Below, one piece after another: positions 23,753 through 35,664 of a DNA stretch of 64,000 nt. Origin of the DNA: Desmodus rotundus (taxonomy: Eukaryota > Chordata > Mammalia > Chiroptera > Phyllostomidae); assembly GCF_022682495.2 (NCBI RefSeq), contig NC_071392.1, positions 53,717,459 to 53,781,458 on the forward strand, read 5' to 3'. The notes below the pieces were generated by a model. The model saw only the letters and a list, made by a program, of their open reading frames with translations. It did not search any database and was not told the origin of the DNA. The translations under genes were made by a program, and so were the position numbers. Each line of letters opens with the position of its first letter. Position 1 is the first letter of the stretch.

Positions 23753-24711
23753 TGATGAGATAAGGTTTTAAATCACCTGAGATCTTTTAAAGCAAGCTGG
23801 CCTAGGGTTTGAACTACTACTGAACATATGGTTTGGGGGCAATTTTCTGTCTATTCTTATAATCTGTTTTAGGCAAAAATGACCAACAAGGATCAGATGG
23901 ACACTCTTAAACCAGTTTTCAGCAATAAATGAGATGTTTCTCCATTGTCATTTGGTATTTAATTTTGCAAAAGATAGTGCTAAGAGTGACCAAACTTTGT
24001 TGCTTTACATTCCTGAACTTGGAGATTTTTTTCACCTAATTTTGTACTTTAAAATAATGTTATCAGGATGTACACAGGCGTGCATTTTTTTCATTGGTTT
24101 TCTTGTGAACTATAAGCTGTCAATCATTGCAATCTGCTTATACATGCCTTTCTTCATCTCAAGGAAACCTTTCCTCCTATGTCTTTGACTATTGCTACTT
24201 TTATTTTATTTCATTCTTTTCAATAGATATACCTTGCAGCCTCAACTTGGTAGCTTTTGCTTCCTTCTTTCTGCTTAGTTTTTTTTCTTTGTTCCAAGAA
24301 AACTTCTATACCCATAACCACATGATTGATTTGAGTTTTTGTATCAGTGATTCTGCTGTCCCTTCAGTGAAGGTTTTAAAGATTTTAAGTCTAATAATCT
24401 GGCTTTATTTCCCTTGCAACTTTTTTCATTTTATTATCATCCTTTTAATTTCATCCTTTTTATCTTTTCACTTCAGTCTTTCTTTTCCTTAAGATTATTT
24501 GTTCCTATTCATAGTTACCTTATCTTCTTGTCCTTTATTGAAAATACCAAATATTTTCCTAAAATTCTTCTTAGTCTTTATCTCTTTTCCTGCAAATTAT
24601 TTTCTCATTTTTGGTTTTCTTTATATCATCAGACAAGGTTCCAGACTCAGTATTTTGAAATAAGTAAGGACACTAAAGTATATTTTATATAAATTGAGAC
24701 TAAGTTACTTT
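23753..24711. other. T-rich sequence, nothing recognised
   Basis: Several open frames here are leucine-, phenylalanine- and serine-rich because the plus strand is T-rich. They show no domain and I do not count them as genes. Confidence 0.5.
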
Positions 24712-25975
24712 GTTTTTTAATATTAAATTTACTGAGGTAGCATTGATTAATAACATATATGTGTCAGGTGTACAATTATAATACATCATCTGTATATTGC
24801 ATTGTAGGCTTACCACCCAAAGTGTAGTCTCTTTTATCTCTATGTACCTTACCCCTTCCCTTTACCTCTTCACCCTTCCCCTACCTCGCTTCACCTCTAG
24901 CAACCACCAACCATACTGTTGTCTGTGTGTAAGAGTTTGGTTTTTTGTTGTTGCTTTCTGTTATATATCACACATTTGAGTGAAATAATATGTTCTTGTC
25001 CTTTTCTGTCTTACATCTTTAAATTAGCATCCATGCTGTTGCAAATGGCAGTATTTCATCATTTATTATAGCTGAGTAAGTATTCCATTGTATATATGTA
25101 CCACATCTTCTGTATCCAATCATCAGTCAAAGGACACTTAGGTTCTTTCTATGTCTTGGCTGTTGTGAATAACACTGCAATGAACATAGTGGTACATTTA
25201 TCTTTACAAATAGGTGTTTTCAAGTTTTTTGGGTAGATACCCAGAAGAGGGATCACTGTGTCATATGAAAACTCTATTCTTAATTATTGGAGGAAACTTC
25301 ATACTGTTTTCCATACTGGCTGCACCAATTTACATTCCCACCAGAAGTGTACAAGTTCCCTTTTTTTCTACATCCTTTCTAACATTTATTTCTTGTCTTG
25401 TTGATAATAGCCATTTTAACATGTATAGGGGAATATCTCATTTGATTTTTATTTTCATTTCCTTTATTGCTAGTGAATTTGAACATTTTTTCATATATCT
25501 GTTGGCCATCTGTATGTCTTTTGGGGAAAAGTATATGTTCAGGTTCCCTGCCCATTTTTGAATGGGATTGTTGTTGTTGTTGCTGTTGTTGTTGAATTGT
25601 ATTAGTTCTTTATATATTTTGGATATTAGCCCCTTATCAATAGTATCATTTACAAATATCTTCTTCATTCTGTTGAGGGCCTGTTTGTTTCATTCATGAT
25701 TTGTTTTGCTGTGCAGAAGCTTTTTAGTTTGATGTAGTTCTATTGATTTAGTTTTGCTTTTACTTCCCTTGTAAAGGTCCATTACTTTAGTACCTTTGCT
25801 TTCTTCTATGTATTTTATTGTTTTAAGTCTTACAGCTGAGTCTTTAATCATTTAGAGTTTCTTTTTGTATATGGTGTCAGATAGCAGTTTAGTTTCATTC
25901 TTTTGCATGTGGCTTTCCAGTTTTCCCAACACCACTTGTTGAGAATGGTAGCTGACTCTTGAATGGATATTCCCT
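24712..25975 (-). mobile_element. Older LINE-1 3' end, antisense
   Basis: The 3' UTR in antisense (TTTACTGAGGTAGCATTG, C-rich blocks) runs into the ORF2 C-terminus. Recognisable stretches include TACATTCCCACCAGAAGTGTAC (25331-25352) and the minus-strand frame 25668-25438. Mammalian-wide L1MA/L1M-like divergence is much higher than in the 1258-8096 copy. A (TTG)n patch at 25568-25595 has expanded inside it. It is truncated at its 5' end near 25975. Confidence 0.85.
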
Positions 25976-27919
25976 GAGTATATTTTAAAAAACTAAATTC
26001 AATGATCTATCTCCTTTTGTCTCCCTTTCAGTTCCCACTCTACTTTCTTCTAGGGTTGTTTATGGTTTAAACAACCAGAACAATCTGGGAGTTGCTAGAT
26101 CAGCTGCGTGGAGTCCTAATGATGGCCCACATAGGCTGTCAAACTCTGAATAAACCATTTACCACTTTGGGTACCCTCACTTTTAACCTCTGAGAAACAG
26201 GTTGAACTGTCCCACTGGGTTGTTTCACATCACATGAACTCTATTAAGTAGCAGAAAAGTGGTGCTGTTTTTGCTACCTGGATTCTAAAATTACTTTCTG
26301 TGGAAATGATTTAGTTGTTGCTAACAGTATTATTGAGTCCTGTGTGACACAGTAGCAAGTACACATCAGCTGTTAAGAAACAAAGATCTTGCTTTCCTAC
26401 TGGAGACATATGGTTACAACCACAACAACAATTACAAAATGTACCAAAAGGATATTTTGTATACACATAAACATTTCAGAGAGTTAGTTTAAAGTAATTT
26501 ATTACTAACTTTTTCTTGAAGGATCAGTATCTCATAAACACTGAATAGCATTGAGCTGATTTTTAAACAATGATGCTAAATTAAGATAGTAGTTACTTTA
26601 GCATCAGGGAGATGGGCAGAGTATATTAGGAAGTCAGAAGTATAATCTTTTGCTGTTGTTATTTCTGAAAATAAAAAATATAAGAAGAGCTCAGGCAAAA
26701 ATAATATTTCTAATTGTAGTGCAGCTCACAAGCTTGCATATCCTATAAGGAAAAATGCTCCTTGTTAGCTGCCAAAATCTGCCATCCAATCTGTCTTGTA
26801 GTTACTACATTTTGATGTGCCCTTGACAAGCTTTAGCACACAAAAACTCAACACCTCCTTCTGAATCCCTCCAGTAACAACAAGATCATGGAGGGATGAG
26901 GCCTGTTCTTGGCTCTTTATTATTCACATAGCTGGATGTTTATAAACAGAACAGAGTGTAAGTAGAGCAAATGCTTGACCACATCAAGCAGCTCCCTGTC
27001 TTGCATGCTGTTTAAATATCAGCTCTATTTTGCCCTGTACTTTGTGCTTCACAAAAAGACTCAAACTCTACCTGAAAACTGTCCTTAGGGCTTTTAAAAT
27101 GATGGCAAACAACTTGCTTTTCTTTTCATAATTCTGGTGCATTGTTCTACCACTTTGGGTCTGTAGCATGTGGTATTTTTGCAATCATCTTTAGATGTCC
27201 CCCTGATTTCCTTGGTCCCAGCAACAGCCGCTCTTAGTCCCCTAATCCATCCTCACAGATTTATTCCTGCACCCAGACTCAAGTGGGGAAAATAGAAAGG
27301 ATTCAATATTACTATTAATTTCATGAAATATATTATGAACCTCAGAACAATTTAAGGAAAATAAAAACAAACAGTGTCATATAGTTATATCTTTCTTCTG
27401 TCTTTTTTCCATTCACTTGTGTTAATGTGATATAAATGTTCTGGCTGAGTTTATTTTGAAAGGTAATAACCTGCTCTTCAGGAGTAAAGTGTTGCTTTCA
27501 GTATCATTCTTAGCTACACTACACTTTTTCACTGCAAATTAACATTCTCTCCTATATTCTGGGCAAAGTATTAGTTTGCGAAGTTGTCCATTGGTAAGCC
27601 TGAATGTTAAAAAGAGATTGGCTACAAAGGCGATCACACACTATGGTCCAGGACTTACTATAACCCCAGGGCCTACGATTGTCTAGATTTCAATGAATTA
27701 AGATGATTATAATATGCTATTATTGACTATTCTTGGTGGGGCTTTTAGAGGGGGGCAGTGGTGAAATCATATGGTACAATTTACTACAATTATATACGTC
27801 AGGAGACACATTTCATGAAATGCCTTTAACTTTAATGATAAACTTTTCTGAGATAGTCAAAGGAGAGTACTTTCAAACCCATGTATGTTTAATCTCTTGC
27901 ACTTTACTACTGAAAATTT
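25976..27919. other. No recognised gene or repeat
   Basis: This is AT-rich sequence with only short open frames. A weak MIR-like block near 26150-26200 is not strong enough to call. Confidence 0.5.
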
Positions 27920-27920
27920 T

Positions 27921-28120
27921 TAATTAATTTATTTTTAGAGAAAGAGGGGAAGGGAGAGAGAAAGAAAGGGAGGGAAACATCAATGCAATTGGGTGTCTCT
28001 TGCAATCCCCCAACTGGGTACCTGGCCTGCAACCCAGGCATGTGCCCCAACGGGGAATTGAACCAGTGACCTTTTAGTTCAGAGGTTGGCATTCAATCCA
28101 CTGAGGCACACCAGCCAGGG
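27921..28120 (-). mobile_element. Bat VES SINE, antisense
   Basis: It is a tRNA-derived SINE. On the minus strand it starts CCTGGCTGGTGTGCCTCAGT, carries a B-box (GGTTCAATTCC, plus-strand 28054-28064), then the CATGCCTGGGTTGCAGGCC block and a CT-rich tail ending in an AT-rich run. The flanking repeat TACTACTGA(A/C)A.TTTT at 27905-27920 and 28121-28135 is the target-site duplication. It is transcribed by Pol III and mobilised by L1 in bats. Confidence 0.93.
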
Positions 28121-28329
28121 TACTACTGACATTTTAAGTTGTAGAGTACATACAGCTTCCTGTCTCATTATATTTGCCAAAAATATATTGCTTTTAGAAA
28201 AATAAGTTTAAAAAGAATAGACTGAAGAAAGAATGGGAAAGTCAAGAGAGTCATAGTAAAATGTTTTCTATACCAAGACAGACTCCTAATTGTTAGGTGT
28301 TTTACATATATTATAAAATTTAATATAAT

Positions 28330-28480
28330 AATTGGAACACAGATCTCCTCAAGATAAGAATTATTCCCATTTCCCAGCTGTGGAAAAGAAAGATTAAATA
28401 ACATTGCCAAAGTTACACAGCTTGTAAATTAAAGTCTAGATCAGTCTGATGCCAAAACCATGCTTCTCAGAGTACCTTTT
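28330..28480 (-). mobile_element. MIR-like SINE fragment
   Basis: ATTATTCCCATTTCCCAGCTGTGG followed by AGTTACACAGCTTGTAAATTA and GATGCCAAAACCATGCTTCT is the diverged antisense MIR core. Confidence 0.65.
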
Positions 28481-29689
28481 CTTTTTAAAAAAACAGTATG
28501 TCTGAACACATAGATTTGACACTACCACACACAATCTCTCAGGCAACATGTGTACCCCAAAGGGATATTTGAAAATTTGCCTTAGTTAATCAACAAGTGA
28601 TAGAAACTATTTGTCAATATAGTACTAATGATACTAGTTGAAATAAGAAGCAAATATACTCAGTAGCTAGAGGTGGCCTGTTTGCATTTGAGAATAGCTG
28701 AAATTCCTAAGTTATTCTTCCTTGTTTTAAAAAGGTAATTAAACCAACTGTCCTAAGAAAACTCTTCTTTCTGTTTCACACATAACCAATTCCAGATGTG
28801 GAATTGTTTCCCTGCAATAATTGGTTAGTGTTTTACTTTGACTGATTTGACCTTTCTTAAAACCTATTCCTCTTTCAAACTCATTTAGATGCTAGTTTCC
28901 AGACTGAAATCAAGTTTAGATCATAAAGTGAGGAATGTCTGCAAACTGAAAATACCAGTTTAATTTACAAACTGGTCTCAAACATTAAAACTGGAAGGGA
29001 ATGAAGGAGTGGTGATCTCCCAAGAACCAAAGATCCAACCGAGCTCTGGTGTCTTCCTGTAGCTTACTCCCTCTTCCAGGTGAGACCCTCAACTGGGGCT
29101 TTCTTGGCTTGGAGTCATTTTGCTGCAGTTAACATTTAGTTCACACATCATTAGGTGAAACCCAGGTTACAAAGATACACTGTGCTTGTCATAGCAGAAG
29201 TATGCTGCATGCACCTGCAGTTTGAAGTTTTAGTTGAGGGAATAGACTAAAATGAATGAAAAGATTGAAACCATTTACTTTTTTGTAACTCCACCTGCTG
29301 TGGTATATTTTTGTTGGATGGGATAAGTAGAGGTGTGTTTATGGCTTTAGGAAAAGGATACATTAGGGGTTACACAGTTTTAAGGCTCTTTTTTCTTTAA
29401 AGCTATAAATCAAATTTCCATGAAAAAATTATATGTATATAACTGTTATACATTTTGTGTATGTAAATATGTATGTATTGTACTTCGATGGGTCAGGAAG
29501 GCATAATATCCTTTGTTGTTGTTAGCACAGGAATGATTTGTTCATGGTAGTAGTGTGTCAGTACCATATGTGTGTTATATTTGACATTGACAAAGAGGTC
29601 AGAATAAAAATTAGCCTACCATCCTTAAACTTAGTTATTCGATTTTGCTTTAAGTGTCTTTCAGGAGAACATATTCTATATGAAGTGTT
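28481..29689. other. No recognised gene or repeat
   Basis: This is mixed AT-rich sequence with no coding signal seen. Confidence 0.5.
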
Positions 29690-29845
29690 CAGTGAGTCCC
29701 TGTTACATTTAATTAGTAATCTCATGGAGTTGATTTCATAATCCTCATTTTCCAGATGAAGAACCTAAGGTCAAAGAAGGTAAGTGATTTGCAAAGCCCT
29801 GGTAGGTAGTTCTTAAGTGATAATGCCAGGATGAGACATTAAGTC
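29690..29845 (-). mobile_element. MIR-like SINE fragment
   Basis: TAATCCTCATTTTCCAGATGAAGAACC, then AAGTGATTTGCAAAGCCCTGGTAGG and AATGCCAGGATGAGAC follow the antisense MIR order. Confidence 0.65.
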
Positions 29846-30474
29846 TATGTCTCATGTGTCTAATAGACTGACACAATAGACTGGCATCAGTCTATTGACA
29901 CCAAATGCAGTTATCTACAACTACACAATGGCACCACGATTAAAAACTCAAAAGCCCCAAATGACAGTCAAGTACATTATCCCTCTATGAATATATGTCA
30001 TGCTTTTAGTTAATCTATCAATTTCTATTTATGACTTCTAGATATTCTTTCTATGTGGCATTTCTATTATTAATCTCTGAATATTTACAAGTCAGAATGA
30101 CTCTATGAAGTATATTTAACCCCTGTACTGTACTGAGAAGTCACCACTTATTGAGATAGAAACATGAAAGTCTTGAGTTTTACAAATTAATGTTTTCAAC
30201 TATTATGTTATACTCCTTGCACCCTTATCTCTTAATATCATATTGGGATGGCTCCAAAAATTTCCCGTTATTTTAATATTAGACCTAATATTAATTCAGT
30301 CACATGCTCAATTTAAAGCCCTTTATTTTCCCTACCAAAGGCTAGATTTCTTCCTTGGCATAGAGAGGTGTGTGGCCTGGCTCCAGCTTACCTTCTTTCA
30401 GTTCTCTTCAGGACTTAGATACTTATCTATTGGGGTTAAGAATAGCAAGGCAGGTATTTTCTCTTTTTCAGCTT
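29846..30474. other. No recognised gene; small hairpin present
   Basis: Perfect 10-base arms CAATAGACTG and CAGTCTATTG lie at 29874-29883 and 29888-29897, with a 4-base loop. The same 9-mer AATAGACTG is also directly repeated just upstream. The rest is unremarkable. Confidence 0.5.
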
Positions 30475-30640
30475 TGTTGAGGTATAATTGACAAATAAAA
30501 TTGTAATATATTTTAAGTGTACAATGTGATGACTTGATAATATGCATACATTGTGAAAGAATTCTCACTGTTGAGTTATTTACACATCCATCACCTAATA
30601 TATTTACATTTTTTCTCACTTGTCACCAGCATTCTATCCT
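30475..30640 (-). mobile_element. LINE-1 3' UTR fragment, antisense
   Basis: AGCTTTGTTGAGGTATAATTGACAAATAAAATTG followed by AAGTGTACAATGTGATGACTTG is the antisense 3' end of old mammalian L1 (L1MA-type). No coding part is kept. Confidence 0.8.
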
Positions 30641-30829
30641 TCTCCTTACATACATTGAGCTACTTATGAAGCCAACAACTCAAGTCTTGCCTCTTCTTAG
30701 TCCTTTCCTTATAGGAACTAAAAAGGGGCTGTAGGGTTATGGCTGGTGGGTATCAGGGACACTACAATTAGTAATTTTTGGAAAGGTCTTGGTGGCTCTA
30801 ATTATGAGGCACATGATAGAGGATATTGG

Positions 30830-31165
30830 TAAAAGTAGTAATTTTAGCTGCTATAATGAATAAACCCTGAAATTTCAGTGGTTTATTTAAAATACATTTA
30901 TATTGTTCTCACACAAAGTCTCCCAACCAGCATAGTAGCTCTGCATAGTCATTCAGGCTGAGAGAGAGGCTCTGCCATATTCAATATGAAACATGCACTG
31001 CCACCTTCACCTTGACATCTAACCAGTGAAAGGGATAAGATAGAAGGCATGGGAAGTGTTTGTGGGCTAGGACTGACTTTCTCATCACTCCTATTAACAT
31101 TTCATTATCCAGAACTTAGTTACACCTAATTCATGCCTCCCCCTAATTTCATTAGAAAGGTGAGA
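30830..31165 (-). mobile_element. Probable old LTR or other interspersed repeat, antisense
   Basis: TTTTAGCTGCTATAATGAATAAACCC, CAGTGGTTTATTTAAAATACATTTAT and AGAACTTAGTTACACCTAA recall an old mammalian interspersed repeat with MaLR-like layout. I am not sure of the family. Confidence 0.45.
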
Positions 31166-32919
31166 GAGAAGACAGTTGGTTGGGAAGCTGCTTCTCATTC
31201 TGTACTAAGAAAGAAGAACGTGAACTTTGGGTAGACAACTGACCATTGTGTCATAGTATGACATTCACAAATGTAACATGGTATACATGTTAAGCATGAC
31301 ACACATGAGGAGAGCATAGCCAAGTGCTCTGACAGTGAGCCCCTTCCTGCAGGTATTGGACTACATTCCCTGGGCCACAATGCCTGAGCATCCACAAGGC
31401 CCTCCTGAGCTGGCCAGTCACTGAGTACACAGACTAAAGGGAAGTCCCATCAGTCTTCACAGCCTCAGTCGCCTTCGGAGCTCCCCACTTCCACTACTTG
31501 CTAACCACCTTGGTTGCACCCCATTTGCCACCCTCTACTCATTCCCTAAACCTCTTCATCATGATCTCTCATCATCAACTTCCTTATGGTTTCAACCTTT
31601 TCTTGTTACATTCCCTTCACTCTCATTCTCTAACTACAATCTAAACTGGCTCTCAGCTGAGAACATTGCCTCTCCTACAGTCCTCTCCAATCATAGTTAT
31701 GTTTTCTTCCTGCCCTCTCTATCTCAAGGCTGGGAGTTCAGGTAGTTATCACTTTTCCCCATTGTCTGCTTCTAAATTGTTTTTCCTTATTCTATCTTTG
31801 ACATGTATGTCAGTAGACTTTACTACCCTTAACCCTTCTTGTCATCTGTTTAACTCTTGACTGTTTTTCCTTTCATTCTAGCAATTTCCACATCCATATA
31901 GACAATTCAGACAACACCTAGGCTCTTGGTTCTCTGACATTTTTGACTTGGATGTTGGCAACTCACTCAGTGGAATAAGTGATGTGCCACCTAAGAAAAC
32001 TTGATTTGATAAAGACAATCCATAATGACCATCACCTATATATTTCTAACTCACTTATTTTAGTTCTACCTTTCCAAGAATTCTCCCACTAATTCTTAAC
32101 TATGTCTCTTTTCAACTATTCATCATTCTCCTTGTGCCCTCCCTTCCCTGCCTACTGACCTGCATTGCATTGCCCAGCACTATAACTGTCCTTGCAATCT
32201 TATGTTCTTTGCTTCTGTCTCTTTTGATTGTACTTGACTGGTAAAACACAACTACAGTGTTTTATACCACACCTGTATCTGTGCAGCTGAACATTGGTAA
32301 TGAAAAAACATACAGCTTTGCTGATTGTACTCACTTCAAATTTATGACCAAAAATCTCAAGTGGGTAGTAGTCTTGGTTTCCATATGTAGAAAGCAGAAA
32401 GATTTTAGTACTTTAACTAACATAATATCCAAATAGTGAGGTAAGTAATTACATACTAGTTTATCTTCATACCACAGTAATTATTTATCTTCATACTAGA
32501 AATAAAGAAATTAATGTTATTGCTTTTGTTTGTTTAATTTTAATTAATTGAGATAATTTTTTTAAAATAAGATTATTTTTCCTTATTAATGTAATACATA
32601 TGTTACAAAAATTTTGGAATATTTGTGAAAACAATCTATGTAGAAGTATTACTTTTAAAGAAAGTTATTTCTTACTTTATGGTATAATATTTATTTATGT
32701 TTGGTTACTTAAATGTCCTCCCTCTAAGTCTCTCTTGGAAGTCAGTGATTTGGGTATTCTCCTCCACACATTTTCTTAAATTAATCCATACCATAGTCAT
32801 AACCAGTATCCCTTTTCTAGCACTCTGTTCCTCGGCTAGTTCCCTCAGGTAGTGTCAAGGCTATTTACCTTGGAAAAGGAGGGCTTCAATTCTACCCAGT
32901 CTTATCCATAGGAAACATA
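31166..32919. other. No recognised gene or repeat
   Basis: Short open frames only, with no domain or repeat pattern recognised. Confidence 0.5.
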
Positions 32920-33465
32920 TCAGGTGGAAGTGTAACTCATGGACCAGCAGTATCAGCATCACTTGGAGGTTTGTTAAAAATGCAAATTTTCAATCCTTAT
33001 CTGTTTTGTGTTGAGTTTTATCCCATTGTATATAAAGTTCTAACCTCCAGTATTTAGTATGTGACCTTATTTGGAAATAGGGTCTTTACAGAGGTAATCA
33101 AAATCAAATAAGTTCATTGGAGTGGGCCCTAATTTAATATGACTGTATCCTTATAAAAAAGGGAAATTTGGACTCAGAGAAACATGTATAGAGGGAAGAT
33201 TTTATCTACAAGCCAAGTAGAGAGGCCTAGAACAGATCCTTCCATCAGAACCCTTAGAAAGAACCAATCCTGCAATATCTTGATTTTAAACTTCTAGACT
33301 CCAAAATTTTGAATATATTTCTTCTGTTTAAGCCACCCAGCTTGTGGTACTTTGTTAAAGTACCCCTAGCAAACTAATACCCACTTATAGGGCTATGAAT
33401 CAGAGTCTGCATTTTAACAAAATTATCAAGTGATTTTAATGTATGTTCAACTTTGGAAACATGTA
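32920..33465. mobile_element. MER5-like DNA transposon, split by an LTR
   Basis: The left part (32920-33000) has GACCAGCAGTATCAGCATCACTTGGAG and TTGTTAAAAATGCAAATTTT. The right part (33389-33465) continues TATGAATCAGAGTCTGCATTTTAAC and AGTGATTTTAATG. Put together they follow the order of MER5A, a short non-autonomous hAT-Charlie element. A MaLR LTR at 33001-33383 separates them. Confidence 0.8.
33001..33383 (+). mobile_element. MaLR (MLT1A-like) solo LTR inserted in MER5
   Basis: Blocks in order: GTGACCTTATTTGGAAATAGGGTC, TTTACAGAGGTAATCAAAATCAA, GTGGGCCCTAATTTAATATGACTG, CAAGCCAAGTAGAGAGGCCT and AAGCCACCCAGCTTGTGGTACTTTG, ending AGCAAACTAATAC. The 5-base repeat CTTAT at 32996-33000 and 33384-33388 fits the 5-base duplication of ERVL/MaLR integration. 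It has no internal genes. Confidence 0.88.
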
Positions 33466-33534
33466 GTTAGAATGCTTTAAAAAGCATGTAAGGGATAACT
33501 TAACTCAAATAGTCATCAACACTAAAGAGGAAGG

Positions 33535-33700
33535 TTATAGTGGCTCCAAATCCTGGAGGCAAGTTAGAATCACCTGGAGAGCTTTTTAAAAATACCAAGG
33601 GCCTAGTTCAGAACACTTAAATAAAGACACTTTTGGATAAGACCCAGATATCAGTAAGTTTCCCAGAAGAATCTAATGGACAGTCAGGAGGAAAACTACT
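33535..33700. mobile_element. Second MER5-like element
   Basis: TAGTGGCTCCAAATCCTGGAGGC, AGAATCACCTGGAGAGCTTTTTAAA and AGTTTCCCAGAAGAATCTAATG follow the MER5 pattern. It is separate from the copy at 32920-33465 and lies about 70 bases downstream. Confidence 0.65.
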
Positions 33701-34419
33701 AATTTACTGACTTAAGTAACTGAAAAGTCCTGTGTAATGTGGGCCCTGGGTGTGGTGCTTTAGGAATAGGGTTTTGACTTTGACTCTCTGCTCTCCATAT
33801 GGGTGTTTTGTTTTGGTTTTTTTTTTCTGTTCTCAGATGACTTATTCAAGGTCACAGAGCTGTTGATGACAGCAGCTATGGCTACATGCTTTCTCAGTCA
33901 CCTCTAGAGGAGAGAGAGGGTGCTTTGCTTTAGTCTGACTGTGCCTACTTATGGCTTTGATTGCCCCTGAGCTATAGCTAAGGCCCAGGAATCACAAGGT
34001 GCTGAAATATTTGAGTCTGGTTTATGTTACCTGTCCCAAACTAATAAGGACTATGAGGGCAGAGAGGCAACTCTGATTGGCTCAGGCCAAAGGAGGCTAA
34101 CTTCTGAAGCCAAAGGTGGAATCATTCCCCTCCAAACTGCTGGACTTTCATAGAGTGGGAAGGGTTATATGAAATCATTTGATTTTAATTCAATCCATTT
34201 TAATATTCCATGTGCCAATTAATACAGAATTACAGTAAATAGGAAGAAAGGAAAGAAGAAAGGGAAGAAGGGGCTTTTCTGAATTACAGTTAAGTAAGGC
34301 AAGCTAAGCAGAAGGTTTCAATAAGATTCAGAGTCGTGTAACATAATACTCAAATTGTACAGGTTTCTGTCACTTATTATTTATACCAAGACTGTATTAT
34401 TTCAAATTTAATGAAAATA
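33701..34419. other. No recognised gene or repeat
   Basis: This is unremarkable sequence before the old L1. A short GGAAGAAAGG-rich patch lies near 34240-34270. Confidence 0.5.
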
Positions 34420-35664
34420 GACAATCAGTAGATGTCAAAACTGAAATGACAGAGAAATGCTAGAATTATCCAACTAATATTTAAAGGAGTCATCATTAAA
34501 ATCTTGAACAAGCAATTATGAATATGCTTGAAACAAATGAAAAATAGAAAGTCTAAGCAAAGAAATAGAAACTTTCAGTAAAGACATAGAAGATAAAAAA
34601 ACCAAATTGATATTTTAGATCTAAAAAATGCAATAATAATAATAATAATAAAATTGAATAACTCAGTGGATAGATTCAACAGCAGAGTGGAGGAAACAGA
34701 GAAGAGAATTCAGGAAACTTTAAAACAGAACAACAGAAATTACCTTATGAACAACAGAAAAAAAGTAGACTGGAAAAAAAAGGACCCATGAGTACTAACA
34801 CTCTTGTTATTGGCATCATGAAAGACAGAATAAAAAGAGTGGGTTGAAAAATTACTGGAAGAAATAATGACTAAAACCCCCAAATTTTGCAAGAGATATA
34901 AGAAGCTGAGGAAATCATGAAGAAAGACCCAAAGAAATCTATGTCAAACACACGACATCATTCTGAAAATTTCTGAAGACTAAAGACATAGAAAACATCT
35001 TAAAAGTAACCAGAGAAAATGACACCTTATCTTTAGAGAAAAAAAACAATTCAAATGTCAGCAAATTGCTCTTCAGAAATCATGGAGGCCAACAAAAAAG
35101 TGGTGCAATATATTTCAAGTGCTGAAAGAAAAGAATTGTCAACCTAGAACCCTATAAAGAGCAAAAATATGCTTCAGAAATAAAGGGAAAATGAAGATAC
35201 TCTCAGTTGAAAGAAAAGTAAGAGAATCTGTCACTAGTAGACTTATCCTAAAATAATGGCTAAAGGAAACTCTCTAAATAGAAAGGAAAGGATAATAGAA
35301 TGAATGTTGGAACATAAGGGGAAAAAAGTATAGTGAGTAGGAATATGGGTACATATAATAGACTTTCCTTCTCCTCTTAAATTTTCTAAATTATGCTTGC
35401 AAGTTGAAACAAAAATATCAACCATTGTCTGATGTAATTCTAGTGTATATAGAGGAACTACTTAAGACAATTATAAACAAGGAAGCATAAAGATATCTAA
35501 AGGGAGGTAACTTTTCTATATGTCACTTAAACTAGTAAAATGACAAAACCAGTGGACAGTTATAAAATATGTATATATAATGTAATACCTAGAGCAATCA
35601 CTTAAAAAGCTAAATACAGAGATACAGTTCAAAAATACTATACCTAAACAACAATAGAATTTTT

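Noticed and set aside
26140..26210. Weak MIR-like block
   Set aside because: Only one short segment resembles the MIR core and the order of other blocks is missing.
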